DNA of 64,000 bases, from contig NZ_JADKSG010000001.1 of the NCBI RefSeq assembly GCF_015350805.1, positions 186,001 to 250,000 of the forward strand. Direction: 5' to 3'. The DNA comes from Herbiconiux sp. VKM Ac-1786. Its GTDB lineage: Bacteria; Actinomycetota; Actinomycetes; Actinomycetales; Microbacteriaceae. This document shows positions 52,467-61,451 of the stretch, in pieces. Under the pieces are notes generated by a model. The model was not told where the DNA came from, did no database searches, and saw only the letters and a list, made by a program, of their open reading frames with translations. Both the position numbers and the translations under genes were made by a program. Every line of letters starts with the position of its first letter. Within the stretch, counting starts at the first letter, position 1.

Positions 52467-55400
52467 ATGTCTGCCGCCCCCCTGCGCATCGTCTTCCCCC
52501 CCGAGCTGCCCGTCAGCCAGAAGCGGGAAGATATCGCGCGTGCCATCGAGGCCCACCAGGTCGTGATCGTCGCCGGCGAGACCGGATCGGGCAAGACCAC
52601 CCAGCTCCCCAAGATCTGCCTCGAGCTCGGCCGCGAGAACATCGGCCACACCCAGCCCCGCCGCCTCGCCGCCCGCACGATCGCCGAGCGCATCGCCGAG
52701 GAGCTCGGCCAGGAGGTCGGCGGGCTCGTCGGCTACCAGGTGCGCTTCACCGACCGCGCGAGCAAGGAGACGCGCGTCAAGCTGATGACCGACGGCATCC
52801 TGCTGAACGAGATGAACCACGACCGGCTGCTCAGCCGCTACGACACGATCATCATCGACGAGGCCCACGAGCGCAGCCTCAACATCGACTTCCTGCTCGG
52901 CTACCTCAAGCAGCTGCTCCCCCGGCGACCCGACCTCAAGCTCATCATCACGAGCGCCACGATCGACCCCGAGAGCTTCGCCCGCCACTTCGCCGAGCCC
53001 GACGGCACGCCGGCCCCCATCGTCGAGGTCTCGGGCCGCACCTTCCCGGTCGAGGTGCGCTACCGCCCGCTGGCTCCGGATGCCCCCGCCGACGACCCGG
53101 CCGACGACGACTACGACGAGACCGACGCCGACGAGGGCGCAGCCCCCGAGCGCCCCCGCGCGACCCCCAAGCCCCGAGCCGGACGGGGCGACGACCGCCC
53201 CTCCGAACCCAAAGACCTCTTCGAGGCCATCGGCGACGCCCTCGACGAGCTGGCCCGCGAGAAGCCGGGCGACGTGCTCGTCTTCCTCAGCGGCGAGAAC
53301 GAGATCCGCGACGCCGAGGAGGCCCTCCGCGGGAAGTTCGCCGCGACCGGTGGGGCCGGCCAGACCGAGGTGCTGCCGCTGTACGGGCGGTTGAGCGCCG
53401 CCGAGCAGCACCGGGTGTTCCAGAGGAGCAGCACCCCGGGCATCCGTCGCCGTGTCGTGCTGGCCACGAACGTCGCCGAGACGAGCCTCACGGTGCCGGG
53501 CATCAAGTACGTGATCGATGCCGGAACCGCGCGCATCAGCCGCTACTCGGTGCGCTCGAAGGTGCAGCGGCTGCCGATCGAGCCGATCTCGCAGGCCAGC
53601 GCGAACCAGCGCTCGGGGCGGAGCGGGCGCACGAGCGACGGGATCGCGATCCGGCTGTACTCCGAAGAGGACTACACGCGGCGCCCCGAGTTTACCGACC
53701 CGGAGATCCTGCGCACGAACCTCGCGGCGGTCATCCTGCAGATGATCTCGCTGGGGCTGGGCGACATCGCGTCGTTCCCGTTCCTGCAGCCGCCCGACTC
53801 GCGGGGTGTGAAGGACGGCCTCGATCTGCTCGCCGAGCTCGGCGCGACGCGTGCGGGCAAGGCCGGTGAGCAGCCGCGACTGTCGGCGATCGGCCGCGAC
53901 CTCGCCCGCCTGCCGATCGAGCCGCGGTTCGCCCGCATGGTCGTCGAGTCCAAGCGCACCAACACGAGCCGCGAGGTGCTGGCGATCGTCGCGGGCCTCA
54001 CGATCCAGGACCCGCGCGAGCGCCCCCTCGAGAAGCGCGGCCGCGCCGACGAGCTGCATGCCCGCTTCGCCGACCAGACCAGCGACTTCCTCACCCTGCT
54101 GAACCTCTGGAACTACCTCGAGGAGAAGCAGCGCGAGCTCGGTTCGAGCGCGTTCCGGCGCCTCTGCAAGGCCGAGTTCCTGAACTACCTGCGCATCCGC
54201 GAATGGCAGGACGTCTACCGCCAGCTGCGCCAGCTCGCCAAGCCCCTCGGGCTCGAGATCGGCGAGCCGAGCGTGAACCCCGACGGCATCCACCGCTCGA
54301 TCCTCTCGGGCCTCCTCAGCCAGATCGGCCTGCGCGACCAGGTCAAGCGCGACTACCTCGGCGCCCGCCAGACCCGGTTCTCGATCTTCCCCGGATCGAC
54401 GCTGGCGAAGAAGCAGCCCGCGGCCGTGATGAGCGCCGAGCTCGTCGAGACCAGCCGCCTGTTCGCGCGGATGAACGCCGCCATCGACCCCGGCTGGGCC
54501 GAGGCGATGGCGGGCGACCTCGTGAAGCGCAGCTACTCCGAGCCGCACTGGGAGAAGAAGCAGGGCGCCGCCGTCGCCTACGAGCGCGTCACCCTGTTCG
54601 GCGTGCCGATCGTCGTGCACCGCCGCGTGCAGTTCGCCCGGATCGACCCCGAGTACGCCCGCGAGCTCTTCATCCGGCACGCGCTCGTCGAGGGCGAGTG
54701 GGAGTCGCAGCAGGCCTTCGACCGCGCCAACCGGGCCTTCCGCCGCGACCTCGAGCAGCTCGAGGAGCGCAGCCGTCGTCGCGACATCCTGCTCGACGAC
54801 GAGGCCGTGTTCGAGTTCTACCAGGCCCGCATCCCGCGCGACGTCGTCTCGCAGCGCAGCTTCGAGGGCTGGTGGAAGAAGGCCCGCCACGACGACCCCG
54901 AGCTGCTCACGATGACCGTCGAGACGCTGCTGCCCGAGGGTGCGCCCGACGTCGACGAGAGCGAGTTCCCGGCCGAGTGGCAGCAGGGCGACCAGCGGCT
55001 GGCGCTGTCGTACCGCTTCGAGCCGGGCGCCGCCGACGACGGCGTGACGGCCACCGTGCCGCTCGCACTGCTGCCGCGGTTGAAGCCCGAGGGCTTCGAG
55101 GCGCAGGTGCCGGGGCTGCGGCGCGATCTCGTGACCGCGCTCATCCGCTCGATGCCGAAGCGGCTGCGCGTGAACTTCGTGCCCGCCACCGACTGGGCCG
55201 GGCGGCTGCTCGACGAACTCGGCGACCTGGGCGCCGACGCGGGAGACGACTTCCCCGCCCGCCTCGCCGCCCTCATGTCGAAGCTCGCCCACACCCCGGT
55301 CACGGCCGCCGACTTCGACCGGGCGAAGCTCCCCGAGCACCTCCGCGTCACCTTCCGCGTGGTCGACGAGCGCGGACGCACCGTCGGCGCCTCCAAAGAC

Positions 55401-56483
55401 CTCGTCGAGCTCCAGAGCACCCTCTCCGACGCGGCCCGCGCCTCGATCTCGCGCGCGGTGCGCCAGGTTCCGGATGCCCGTCCCGCCCGCACCTCGCGCG
55501 GCGACGCACCGGGCTCCGTCGAGGGCGTCCGACGCGGCGCGGGCCCCGACGCCGTCGCGGCCGCGAGCGGCCCCGCAGCACCGACCTCGGCCGGCGATGC
55601 CGCCGGCGCCTTCCGCGAGCGGTCGCAGCTCACCTCCTGGTCGTTCGGAACTCTCCCCCACCACGTCGACACCCGCCAGCACGGCGGCGTCATCCGCGCC
55701 TATCCGGCCCTCGTCGACGAGAAGACGGGCGTCGCCCTCCGCCTGATGGCGACCCCTGAGGAGCAGGCCCGGGAGACGCCCGCGGGCATCCGGCGCCTGC
55801 TGCTGCTCGCCGTGCCGAGCCCGGCCTCCTACGTGCGGGAGCACCTCACCCAGAACGAGAAGCTGCTGCTCGCGACGAGCCCGTACCAGAACGTCAACGC
55901 GCTCTTCGACGACGCGATGACGGCGTGCGCCGACGAGGCACTGACCGCACTGCACCCAGACGGTCTCGTCTGGACGGAGGAGGAGTTCGACGCGGTGCGC
56001 GACCGCCTCTCGAAGGCCGTGCTCCCGCTGCTGGATCAGACCGTCGCCACCGTCGTGCGCATCCTGGGCGGCGTGCGCGACGTGGAGAAGGCGATCAAGT
56101 CGGTGACGAGCATGGCGCTGCTGCCGGCCATCGCCGACGCCCGCGAGCAGCTGGCCGCCCTCGTGCGCCCCGGCTTCGTCTCGGCGACCGGCCTCGCCCG
56201 GCTCGGACACCTGCCCCGCTACCTCGCGGCGATCGTCTACCGGCTCGAGATGCTGCCCGACAACCCGGCCCGCGACCGCGCCTGGATGACCGAGGTGCAG
56301 ACCGCGACGGCGCGTCTGATGGACGCCGGCGGCCGCATCCCCCTGGCGCCGCACTCGCCGCCCCACCTCGTGCGGGCCCGCTGGCTGATCGAGGAGCTCC
56401 GCGTCGGCCTCTTCGCCCAGCCGCTCGGCACCGTGGAGCCCGCCTCGCTGCAACGCGTCACGAAGCTCCTCGCGGCGCAGTAG
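52467..56483 (+). CDS. hrpA: ATP-dependent RNA helicase HrpA (DEAH box)
   Basis: 1338 residues, normal for HrpA. Walker A GETGSGKTTQ (37-46), DEAHERSLN, SATIDPESF, TNVAETSLTVPGIKYVIDAG and QRSGRSGRTSDG, followed by the ratchet, OB fold and the large DUF3418 C-terminal region (YRFEPGAADDGVTATVPL, LTSWSFGTLPHHVD). An acidic/proline-rich linker at about 200-245 interrupts the two RecA domains. HrpA in E. coli resolves stalled or colliding ribosomes. GGAGGG before ATG; TACGAT lies nine bases upstream. Single-gene transcript. Confidence 0.95.
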   Translation: MSAAPLRIVFPPELPVSQKREDIARAIEAHQVVIVAGETGSGKTTQLPKICLELGRENIGHTQPRRLAARTIAERIAEELGQEVGGLVGYQVRFTDRASKETRVKLMTDGILLNEMNHDRLLSRYDTIIIDEAHERSLNIDFLLGYLKQLLPRRPDLKLIITSATIDPESFARHFAEPDGTPAPIVEVSGRTFPVEVRYRPLAPDAPADDPADDDYDETDADEGAAPERPRATPKPRAGRGDDRPSEPKDLFEAIGDALDELAREKPGDVLVFLSGENEIRDAEEALRGKFAATGGAGQTEVLPLYGRLSAAEQHRVFQRSSTPGIRRRVVLATNVAETSLTVPGIKYVIDAGTARISRYSVRSKVQRLPIEPISQASANQRSGRSGRTSDGIAIRLYSEEDYTRRPEFTDPEILRTNLAAVILQMISLGLGDIASFPFLQPPDSRGVKDGLDLLAELGATRAGKAGEQPRLSAIGRDLARLPIEPRFARMVVESKRTNTSREVLAIVAGLTIQDPRERPLEKRGRADELHARFADQTSDFLTLLNLWNYLEEKQRELGSSAFRRLCKAEFLNYLRIREWQDVYRQLRQLAKPLGLEIGEPSVNPDGIHRSILSGLLSQIGLRDQVKRDYLGARQTRFSIFPGSTLAKKQPAAVMSAELVETSRLFARMNAAIDPGWAEAMAGDLVKRSYSEPHWEKKQGAAVAYERVTLFGVPIVVHRRVQFARIDPEYARELFIRHALVEGEWESQQAFDRANRAFRRDLEQLEERSRRRDILLDDEAVFEFYQARIPRDVVSQRSFEGWWKKARHDDPELLTMTVETLLPEGAPDVDESEFPAEWQQGDQRLALSYRFEPGAADDGVTATVPLALLPRLKPEGFEAQVPGLRRDLVTALIRSMPKRLRVNFVPATDWAGRLLDELGDLGADAGDDFPARLAALMSKLAHTPVTAADFDRAKLPEHLRVTFRVVDERGRTVGASKDLVELQSTLSDAARASISRAVRQVPDARPARTSRGDAPGSVEGVRRGAGPDAVAAASGPAAPTSAGDAAGAFRERSQLTSWSFGTLPHHVDTRQHGGVIRAYPALVDEKTGVALRLMATPEEQARETPAGIRRLLLLAVPSPASYVREHLTQNEKLLLATSPYQNVNALFDDAMTACADEALTALHPDGLVWTEEEFDAVRDRLSKAVLPLLDQTVATVVRILGGVRDVEKAIKSVTSMALLPAIADAREQLAALVRPGFVSATGLARLGHLPRYLAAIVYRLEMLPDNPARDRAWMTEVQTATARLMDAGGRIPLAPHSPPHLVRARWLIEELRVGLFAQPLGTVEPASLQRVTKLLAAQ

Positions 56484-56556
56484 CCGAGCATCCGCTCTCT
56501 CTGTTCACGACCCGGCCCACCCTGTGACCAGGATGGGAATGTAGGCTAGTTCGGTT

Positions 56557-57765
56557 ATGAGCAGCTACCGGGACCTTCTGAAGACGCGCGGCGTCGCGCG
56601 CATCATCGCGGCCCAGCTGACCGCGCGTTTCCCGAACGGGATGCTGTCGCTGGCGTTCCTGCTGCACATCGAGCACACCTACGACTCCTACGGCGTGGCG
56701 GGGCTCGTGCTCGCCGCGCTGAGCATCGGCCAGGCCATCGCCGGGCCGCTGACGAGCCGGCTGATGGGGCGCTGGGGCATGCGCCCGGTCATCCTCACGG
56801 CGATGATCATCTGCGCCCTCGCCATCTCGACGATCGCCCTGTTCCCGCTCGGCATCGCAGCCGACATGGGCATCGCGCTGATCGCAGGGCTCAGCACCCC
56901 GCCCATCCAGCCGGCCGTGCGCACGATCTACCCGAAGATGGTGAACTCCTCCCAGCTCACCCCGCTGTTCTCGCTCGACGCCTCGGCGCAGGAGATCATC
57001 TGGGTGCTCGGGCCGGTCATCGTCACCTTCGTCTCGATCCAGATCGGCACCGTCTGGGGCATCATGCTCGCGGTGGCGTTCCTGATCGGCGGCGGCATCT
57101 GGTTCCTCACCAGCCCCGAGCTCGGTCGGGTGCGCATCCCGCGCTCGAAGCGCAAGCTCGGCGTCGTGCTGAAGAAGCCGCCGGTGCTGCTCGCGACCAT
57201 CGTCGGCTTCCTGCTCGTCGCCGCCTGCGCGGCCATCGAGGCGGGCGTCGTGTCGACGTTCGGCGAGGGCGGGGCCGAGGCCGGCATCGTGCTCGCGGTC
57301 TTCGCGATCGGCTCCCTCGTCGGCGGACTCTCGCTCGGCCACAAGCCGATCGGCCCCTGGGCGCTCGCCCGCCGCATGGCGATCGTCTTCGTCGGCACCG
57401 CCATCGCCGCCGCGTGGCTGAACATCTGGTGGCTCGCGATCACGCTCTTCATCGCGGGCATCGGCATCGCGCCGGCCCTCGCGGTGATGTTCGCGATCGT
57501 CTCGGCGAGCGTGCGGTTCAGCGACACCGCCGAGGCCTACGGCTGGGTCGGCACCGGTCAGCTGATCGGCGCGGCCGTGGGGTCGGCGCTGGCCGGCTTC
57601 CTGATCGACGGCATCGGCGCGGTCGGAGCGTTCATCGTGGCCGCGGCCCTGGCGCTGCTCGGGTTCCTGGTGCCGCTCCTCGGCAAGCGCTACCACCCCG
57701 ACCTCCGCGGCCGGGATGCGAGCCCGCTGCCCGACACCGAGCCCGTCGCGACGATCACGGGCTGA
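56557..57765 (+). CDS. MFS transporter
   Basis: 402 residues with 12 helices. RIIAAQLTARFPNGMLSLAFLLHIE, GQAIAGPLTSRLMGRWGMRPVILTAMI (cytoplasmic loop motif), LSTPPIQPAVRTIYPKMV and GTGQLIGAAVGSALAGFLIDGIGAVGAF. Fits small actinobacterial MFS exporters. A TAGGCT stands nine bases before the ATG. The aldo/keto reductase begins two bases after its stop, so both are in one transcript. Confidence 0.86.
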   Translation: MSSYRDLLKTRGVARIIAAQLTARFPNGMLSLAFLLHIEHTYDSYGVAGLVLAALSIGQAIAGPLTSRLMGRWGMRPVILTAMIICALAISTIALFPLGIAADMGIALIAGLSTPPIQPAVRTIYPKMVNSSQLTPLFSLDASAQEIIWVLGPVIVTFVSIQIGTVWGIMLAVAFLIGGGIWFLTSPELGRVRIPRSKRKLGVVLKKPPVLLATIVGFLLVAACAAIEAGVVSTFGEGGAEAGIVLAVFAIGSLVGGLSLGHKPIGPWALARRMAIVFVGTAIAAAWLNIWWLAITLFIAGIGIAPALAVMFAIVSASVRFSDTAEAYGWVGTGQLIGAAVGSALAGFLIDGIGAVGAFIVAAALALLGFLVPLLGKRYHPDLRGRDASPLPDTEPVATITG

Positions 57766-57767
57766 TC

Positions 57768-58592
57768 GTGTCCCCGTCTCCCCTGCTCCCGCTCAACGAC
57801 GGCGCCGCGATGCCGCAGCTCGGCCTCGGTGTCTACAAGACGACCGACGAGGAGGCCGCCACCGCGGTCTCGTTCGCCCTCCGCCACGGCTACCGCCTGA
57901 TCGACACCGCCTCGATGTACCACAACGAGCGGGGCGTCGGCGAGGGGGTGCGAGCATCCGGAGTCGACCGCTCGGAGGTCTTGGTCACCACCAAGGTCTG
58001 GTTCACCGACAACGGCTACGACGAGACCCTGCGCGCCTTCGACGACTCGATGCGGATGCTCGGCCTCGACCACCTCGACCTCTACCTCATCCACTGGCCG
58101 GCCCCGCTCCGCGACCGGTACGTCGAGGCCTGGCGGGCGCTGATCGCCCTGCGCGACTCGGGGCGCGTGCGCTCGATCGGCGTCGCCAACTTCCACCCCG
58201 CGCACCTCACCCGGATCGTCGAGGAGACCGGCGTCGTCCCCGCCGTCAACCAGGTCGAGCTGCACCCGCGGCTGCCGCAGACCGCGCTTCGGGCCTTCGA
58301 CGCGGCGCAGGGCGTCGTGACGCAGTCGTGGTCGCCGCTCGCGCGCGGTGGCCTGATCGCCGACCCCGTACTCGCCCGCCTCGCCGCGAAGCACGGCCGC
58401 AGCCCGGCGCAGATCGTGCTGCGCTGGCACGTGCAGCTCGGTCTCGCGGTCATCCCGAAGTCGGTGACGCCGGCGCGCATCGTCGAGAACCTCGACGTCT
58501 TCGACTTCACGCTCGACGATTCCGACCTGGCGGCCATCGCCTCCCTCGAGACGGGCGAGCGCACGGGCGTCGACCCGAACGACCGCAACTGA
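57768..58592 (+). CDS. Aldo/keto reductase
   Basis: 274 residues, GTG start. (beta/alpha)8 NADPH-dependent reductase: MPQLGLGVYKTTDEEAATAV, catalytic Asp and Tyr in LIDTASMYHNERGVGEGV, Lys in VTTKVWF, His in YLIHWPAPLRDRYVEAW, SIGVANFHPAHLTRIVEET, NQVELHP and the NADPH-binding VIPKSVTPARIVENL. Related to 2,5-diketo-D-gluconate reductases; substrate unknown. Confidence 0.92.
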   Translation: MSPSPLLPLNDGAAMPQLGLGVYKTTDEEAATAVSFALRHGYRLIDTASMYHNERGVGEGVRASGVDRSEVLVTTKVWFTDNGYDETLRAFDDSMRMLGLDHLDLYLIHWPAPLRDRYVEAWRALIALRDSGRVRSIGVANFHPAHLTRIVEETGVVPAVNQVELHPRLPQTALRAFDAAQGVVTQSWSPLARGGLIADPVLARLAAKHGRSPAQIVLRWHVQLGLAVIPKSVTPARIVENLDVFDFTLDDSDLAAIASLETGERTGVDPNDRN

Positions 58593-58607
58593 CCCGTCGT
58601 CTTCGCC

Positions 58608-58907
58608 CTACGTCACTTCACGAGCGGAAACCAGTGCCGATCTCGAAGTGGGGAGTCGGTGCCGATGCTCACCCAGCTGCCCTCGACGATGGGGTGGCAC
58701 TCCGAGGTCCAGACCCGGGAGGTCGAGCCGCCGCCCGGTGTCCGGCCGGGCCACGCAGAAGACGCGGTCGGTTCGGCGGATCAGCAGCCTGGCGACGCAT
58801 ATCGGCGTGGGTGGTGTGGACCGCCGGACGACCTCGGCCCGCCCGGACCGCGGAAGCCACGCGGCGTCCCGCGTGACGTGCACGACCGTCTCCTCGTCAG
58901 CGGCCAC
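58608..58907 (-). pseudogene. Remnant of a NUDIX-like gene (deletion and frame change)
   Basis: From ATG 58907 one frame reads a plausible N-terminus: ETVVHVTRDAAWLPRSG, PPTPICVARLLIRRTDRVFCVARPD, GRRLDLPG. After that the frame turns into Arg/His-rich nonsense. In another frame the end reads WTSECHPIVEGSWVSIG then DSPLRDRHWFPLVK and stops at 58613, like the C-terminus of actinobacterial NUDIX-type proteins. The middle, including a NUDIX box, is missing. I infer an internal deletion that also shifted the frame. Family assignment is from memory of such proteins and is uncertain. Confidence 0.5.
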
Positions 58908-58940
58908 CCCGAGAGCGTACCCAGGTGAGAGGCCCGGCCG

Positions 58941-58992
58941 AGCCGTCGCAAATCGCCCTCTCGGAGCTCTGAGAGGGCGATTTGCGACGGCT
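58941..58992. terminator. Perfect 22-bp palindrome
   Basis: Arms 58941-58962 (AGCCGTCGCAAATCGCCCTC plus TC) and 58971-58992 are exact reverse complements with an eight-base loop. It is 68 bases after the EamA gene stop on the minus strand and is the most perfect stem in the window. Nothing else is seen in 58908-59060. Confidence 0.8.
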
Positions 58993-59060
58993 GGATCGGG
59001 GCGGGGACGCTCCGCGGCGTTTTCGGGGTCTGTCGGCGTGGGCCGCTCGAGGGACTCGAT

Positions 59061-60149
59061 CTAGGGGTCGGTGGGCGTCGGTGTCGTCGGGGGCACGGGC
59101 GAGGCCGGGCCCGGGACGGCGGGGGTGCGGCGGAAGGCCGCGCTGTTCGCCAGGGCGACGCCGCCGAGCACGATGAGGCCGCCGATCGCCTGCGCGAGGG
59201 TCAGCGGCTGCCCCGCGATCACCACGAAGATCGCCGTGAACACCGCGATGAGGTTGAGGAACACGCCCGCGCGCGCCGGCGGGATGACCGCGAGCGCCCG
59301 CCCCCACAGGAGGTAGGACATGACGGAGGGGAAGACGGCGATGAACCCCAGGGCCCACCAGCCGCCGTCGGTCTGCGGGAACGTCGGCCCGCCCGTGAGC
59401 AGCGACACCGGTGCGAGCAGCACCACCGCGATCGCGACCTGGGCGGCCGTGGCGCTGATGGCGGGCATCCGCGGCGCCTGGCGCAGGAGCAGCGTGTAAG
59501 CCGTCCAGGCAAGGATCGCGCCGATCATCAGCACGTCGCCCACGCCGAAGCCGCCGGTGAACAGCGACAGGATCGAGCCGCGCGAGAGCACGATCAGCAC
59601 GCCGATGAGCGCCACCAGGATACCGATCGCCGCCGTGCGCGACAGCTTCTGCCGCAGGATCACGACCGCCGCGATGCTGATCAGCGCCGGGTTGAAGGCG
59701 TTGATCAGCGAGGCGCTCAGCGCGTCGATGTGCAGCAGGGCCGAGTAGAGCAGCAGCGAGTACGCGAGGATGCCCGCCACGCTCTGCGCGAGCAGCCACC
59801 GCCAGTTGCGCCACAGCGCCCGCCAGTCGGGCCGCTCGACGAGCTGCGCGATGACGACGAGCGGCACGAGCGCGAGGCACCACCGCAGCAGCACGAGGCT
59901 CATCGGGTCGAGCTCCCGCACGGCGACGACGCCCACGACGTTGTTGCCCGCCCAGAACGCGGTCGCCAGCACCAGCGACACCACGGCGACGATCGTCGCG
60001 CGACGCGCGCCCGCCGACGATCCCGCCGCCGACCCCGGCGTCAGTCCTGGCGTCGCTCGCGCCGTCGGTTCCGGATTCGAACCCGGCGTCGATCCCGAGC
60101 CGCCCGCTGTTCCACCCGAGCCGCCCGCTGCCCCGCCCGCACCGCTCAT
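59061..60149 (-). CDS. EamA/DMT family transporter
   Basis: 362 residues with ten helices in two EamA repeats: ATAFWAGNNVVGVVAVRELDPMSLVLLRW, LLLYSALLHIDALSASLINAFNPALISIAAVVIL and the second repeat VGDVLMIGAILAWTAYTLLLRQAP, SYLLWGRALAVIPPARAGVFLNLIAVFTAI. The first 55 residues are Gly/Ser/Thr/Pro-rich and the tail is Pro/Thr-rich; both are probably disordered. I start at ATG 60149 with GGGGGAG upstream; an in-frame ATG eight codons earlier is possible. Metabolite export is likely; substrate unknown. Confidence 0.86.
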   Translation of the reverse strand: MSGAGGAAGGSGGTAGGSGSTPGSNPEPTARATPGLTPGSAAGSSAGARRATIVAVVSLVLATAFWAGNNVVGVVAVRELDPMSLVLLRWCLALVPLVVIAQLVERPDWRALWRNWRWLLAQSVAGILAYSLLLYSALLHIDALSASLINAFNPALISIAAVVILRQKLSRTAAIGILVALIGVLIVLSRGSILSLFTGGFGVGDVLMIGAILAWTAYTLLLRQAPRMPAISATAAQVAIAVVLLAPVSLLTGGPTFPQTDGGWWALGFIAVFPSVMSYLLWGRALAVIPPARAGVFLNLIAVFTAIFVVIAGQPLTLAQAIGGLIVLGGVALANSAAFRRTPAVPGPASPVPPTTPTPTDP

Positions 60150-60311
60150 CGCTCCCCCAAGCCGTTCCGCCACCCGCTGTGCGAGGACACTCGTGACCGG
60201 AAGGCCCGGCGGTGGACGCGCCGACCCGGCCCGGTCGCACGCTGCGCGCCGCCTACCGACCGCGACCCCATGCTAGGCCGAGCAGCATCGGCCGCGGGCG
60301 CGCCGCGCACC

Positions 60312-60352
60312 CCCACAACCAGGGGGCGCACCTCACCCCGACCGCGCGGTCG
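60312..60352 (-). terminator. Hairpins after the second aldo/keto reductase gene
   Basis: A 14-base perfect palindrome (CGACCGCGCGGTCG, 60339-60352) abuts the stop codon, followed by a stem of CCCCC and GGGGG arms with a seven-base loop. The rest of the 204-base spacer 60150-60353 shows no gene. Confidence 0.5.
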
Positions 60353-60353
60353 C

Positions 60354-61334
60354 CTACCAGCGGTCGTGGATGGCGGCCCGGAAGGAGCGGTCGTAGATCT
60401 CGTGCACGGTGGCGTCGAGGGTCGGCGGCAGCTCGAGCGAGCCGGCGGCCGCGTTCGACTCGGCCTGGGCGCGGTTGCGTGCACCCGGGATGACCGTCGA
60501 GACGCCGTCCTGCGCCGCCACCCACGCGAGCGCCGCCGCCGCCGGAGCGACCCCCGAGGGCAGAGCGGCCGCGAAGGCCTGCGCCGCCTCGACACCGGTC
60601 GCGAAGTCGACCCCCGAGAAGGTCTCGCCGACGTCGAAGGCGCTGCCGTCGCGGTTGTAGGTGCGGTGGTCGTTCTCGGCGAACGTGGTGTCGACCGTGT
60701 ACTTGCCGCTCAGCAGCCCCGACGCCAGCGGCACCCGCGCGATGATGCCGACGCCGGCCTCGCGGGCCGCCGGGAGCACCTCGTCGAGCGGCTTCAGCCG
60801 GAAGGCGTTCAGGATGATCTGCACGGTCGCCGTGCCGGGCCGCGCGATCGCGGCGAGCGCCTCGGCGGTGGTCTCGACGCTCACGCCGTAGTTCGCGATC
60901 GCGCCCTCCTCGACGAGGGTGTCGAGCGCGTCGTAGACGGCGTCGCTCGAGAAGACGGGGGTCGGCGGGCAGTGCAGCTGCACCAGGTCGAGGGTGTCGA
61001 CCCCGAGGTTGGCGCGGCTGCGATCGGTCCAGGCGCGGAAGTTCGCCAGCGTGAACTCGGCCGGATCTTGCGCGCCTCGGCGGCCCATCTTCGTGGCGAC
61101 GGTGAGCCGCGCATCCGGATTCTCGCGGCGGAAGCGGCCGATGATGGTCTCGCTGCGCCCGTCGCCGTAGACGTCGGCGGTGTCGAAGAAGGTGACGCCG
61201 GCGTCGACCGAGGCGGCGAGCACGTCGAGGGCGGCGTTCTCGTCGACGTCGCCCCAGTCGGCGCCGAGCTGCCAGGTACCGAGGCCGATGATGGAGACGG
61301 AGCGGCCGGTGCGGCCGAGGGTTCGTTCGAGCAT
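60354..61334 (-). CDS. Aldo/keto reductase
   Basis: 326 residues. Tas/YajO-like group: LGRTGRSVSIIGLGTWQLG, catalytic Asp and Tyr in TFFDTADVYGDGRSE, Lys in TVATKMGRRG, His in LVQLHCPPTP, YGVSVETTAEALAAI and VSTVIPGARNRAQAESNAAA. Different subgroup from the reductase at 57.8 kb. The ATG lies six bases after TAGGGT. Divergent from the DUF4349 gene. Confidence 0.92.
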   Translation of the reverse strand: MLERTLGRTGRSVSIIGLGTWQLGADWGDVDENAALDVLAASVDAGVTFFDTADVYGDGRSETIIGRFRRENPDARLTVATKMGRRGAQDPAEFTLANFRAWTDRSRANLGVDTLDLVQLHCPPTPVFSSDAVYDALDTLVEEGAIANYGVSVETTAEALAAIARPGTATVQIILNAFRLKPLDEVLPAAREAGVGIIARVPLASGLLSGKYTVDTTFAENDHRTYNRDGSAFDVGETFSGVDFATGVEAAQAFAAALPSGVAPAAAALAWVAAQDGVSTVIPGARNRAQAESNAAAGSLELPPTLDATVHEIYDRSFRAAIHDRW

Positions 61335-61340
61335 GCTCCG

Positions 61341-61346
61341 ACCCTA
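61341..61346 (-). promoter_or_regulatory. -10 element of a leaderless promoter (aldo/keto reductase)
   Basis: TAGGGT, six bases, ATG at 61334. Confidence 0.55.
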
Positions 61347-61438
61347 ACGCGAGCGCCCGACATCGGCCCGTCGAGGCGCAGCGATAACGACCGGGTAACC
61401 ATCGCGGCGGTCCCAGGCGGCCTTCAGACAACCGGCCC

Positions 61439-61444
61439 TAGCGT
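61439..61444 (+). promoter_or_regulatory. -10 element of a leaderless promoter (DUF4349 gene)
   Basis: TAGCGT, seven bases, ATG at 61452. Confidence 0.5.
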
Positions 61445-61451
61445 GAGCGGC

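Noticed and set aside
58659-58928. An 89-codon plus-strand frame opposite the NUDIX-like remnant
   Set aside because: No ribosome-binding site, no family features, and Pro/Arg-rich antisense composition.
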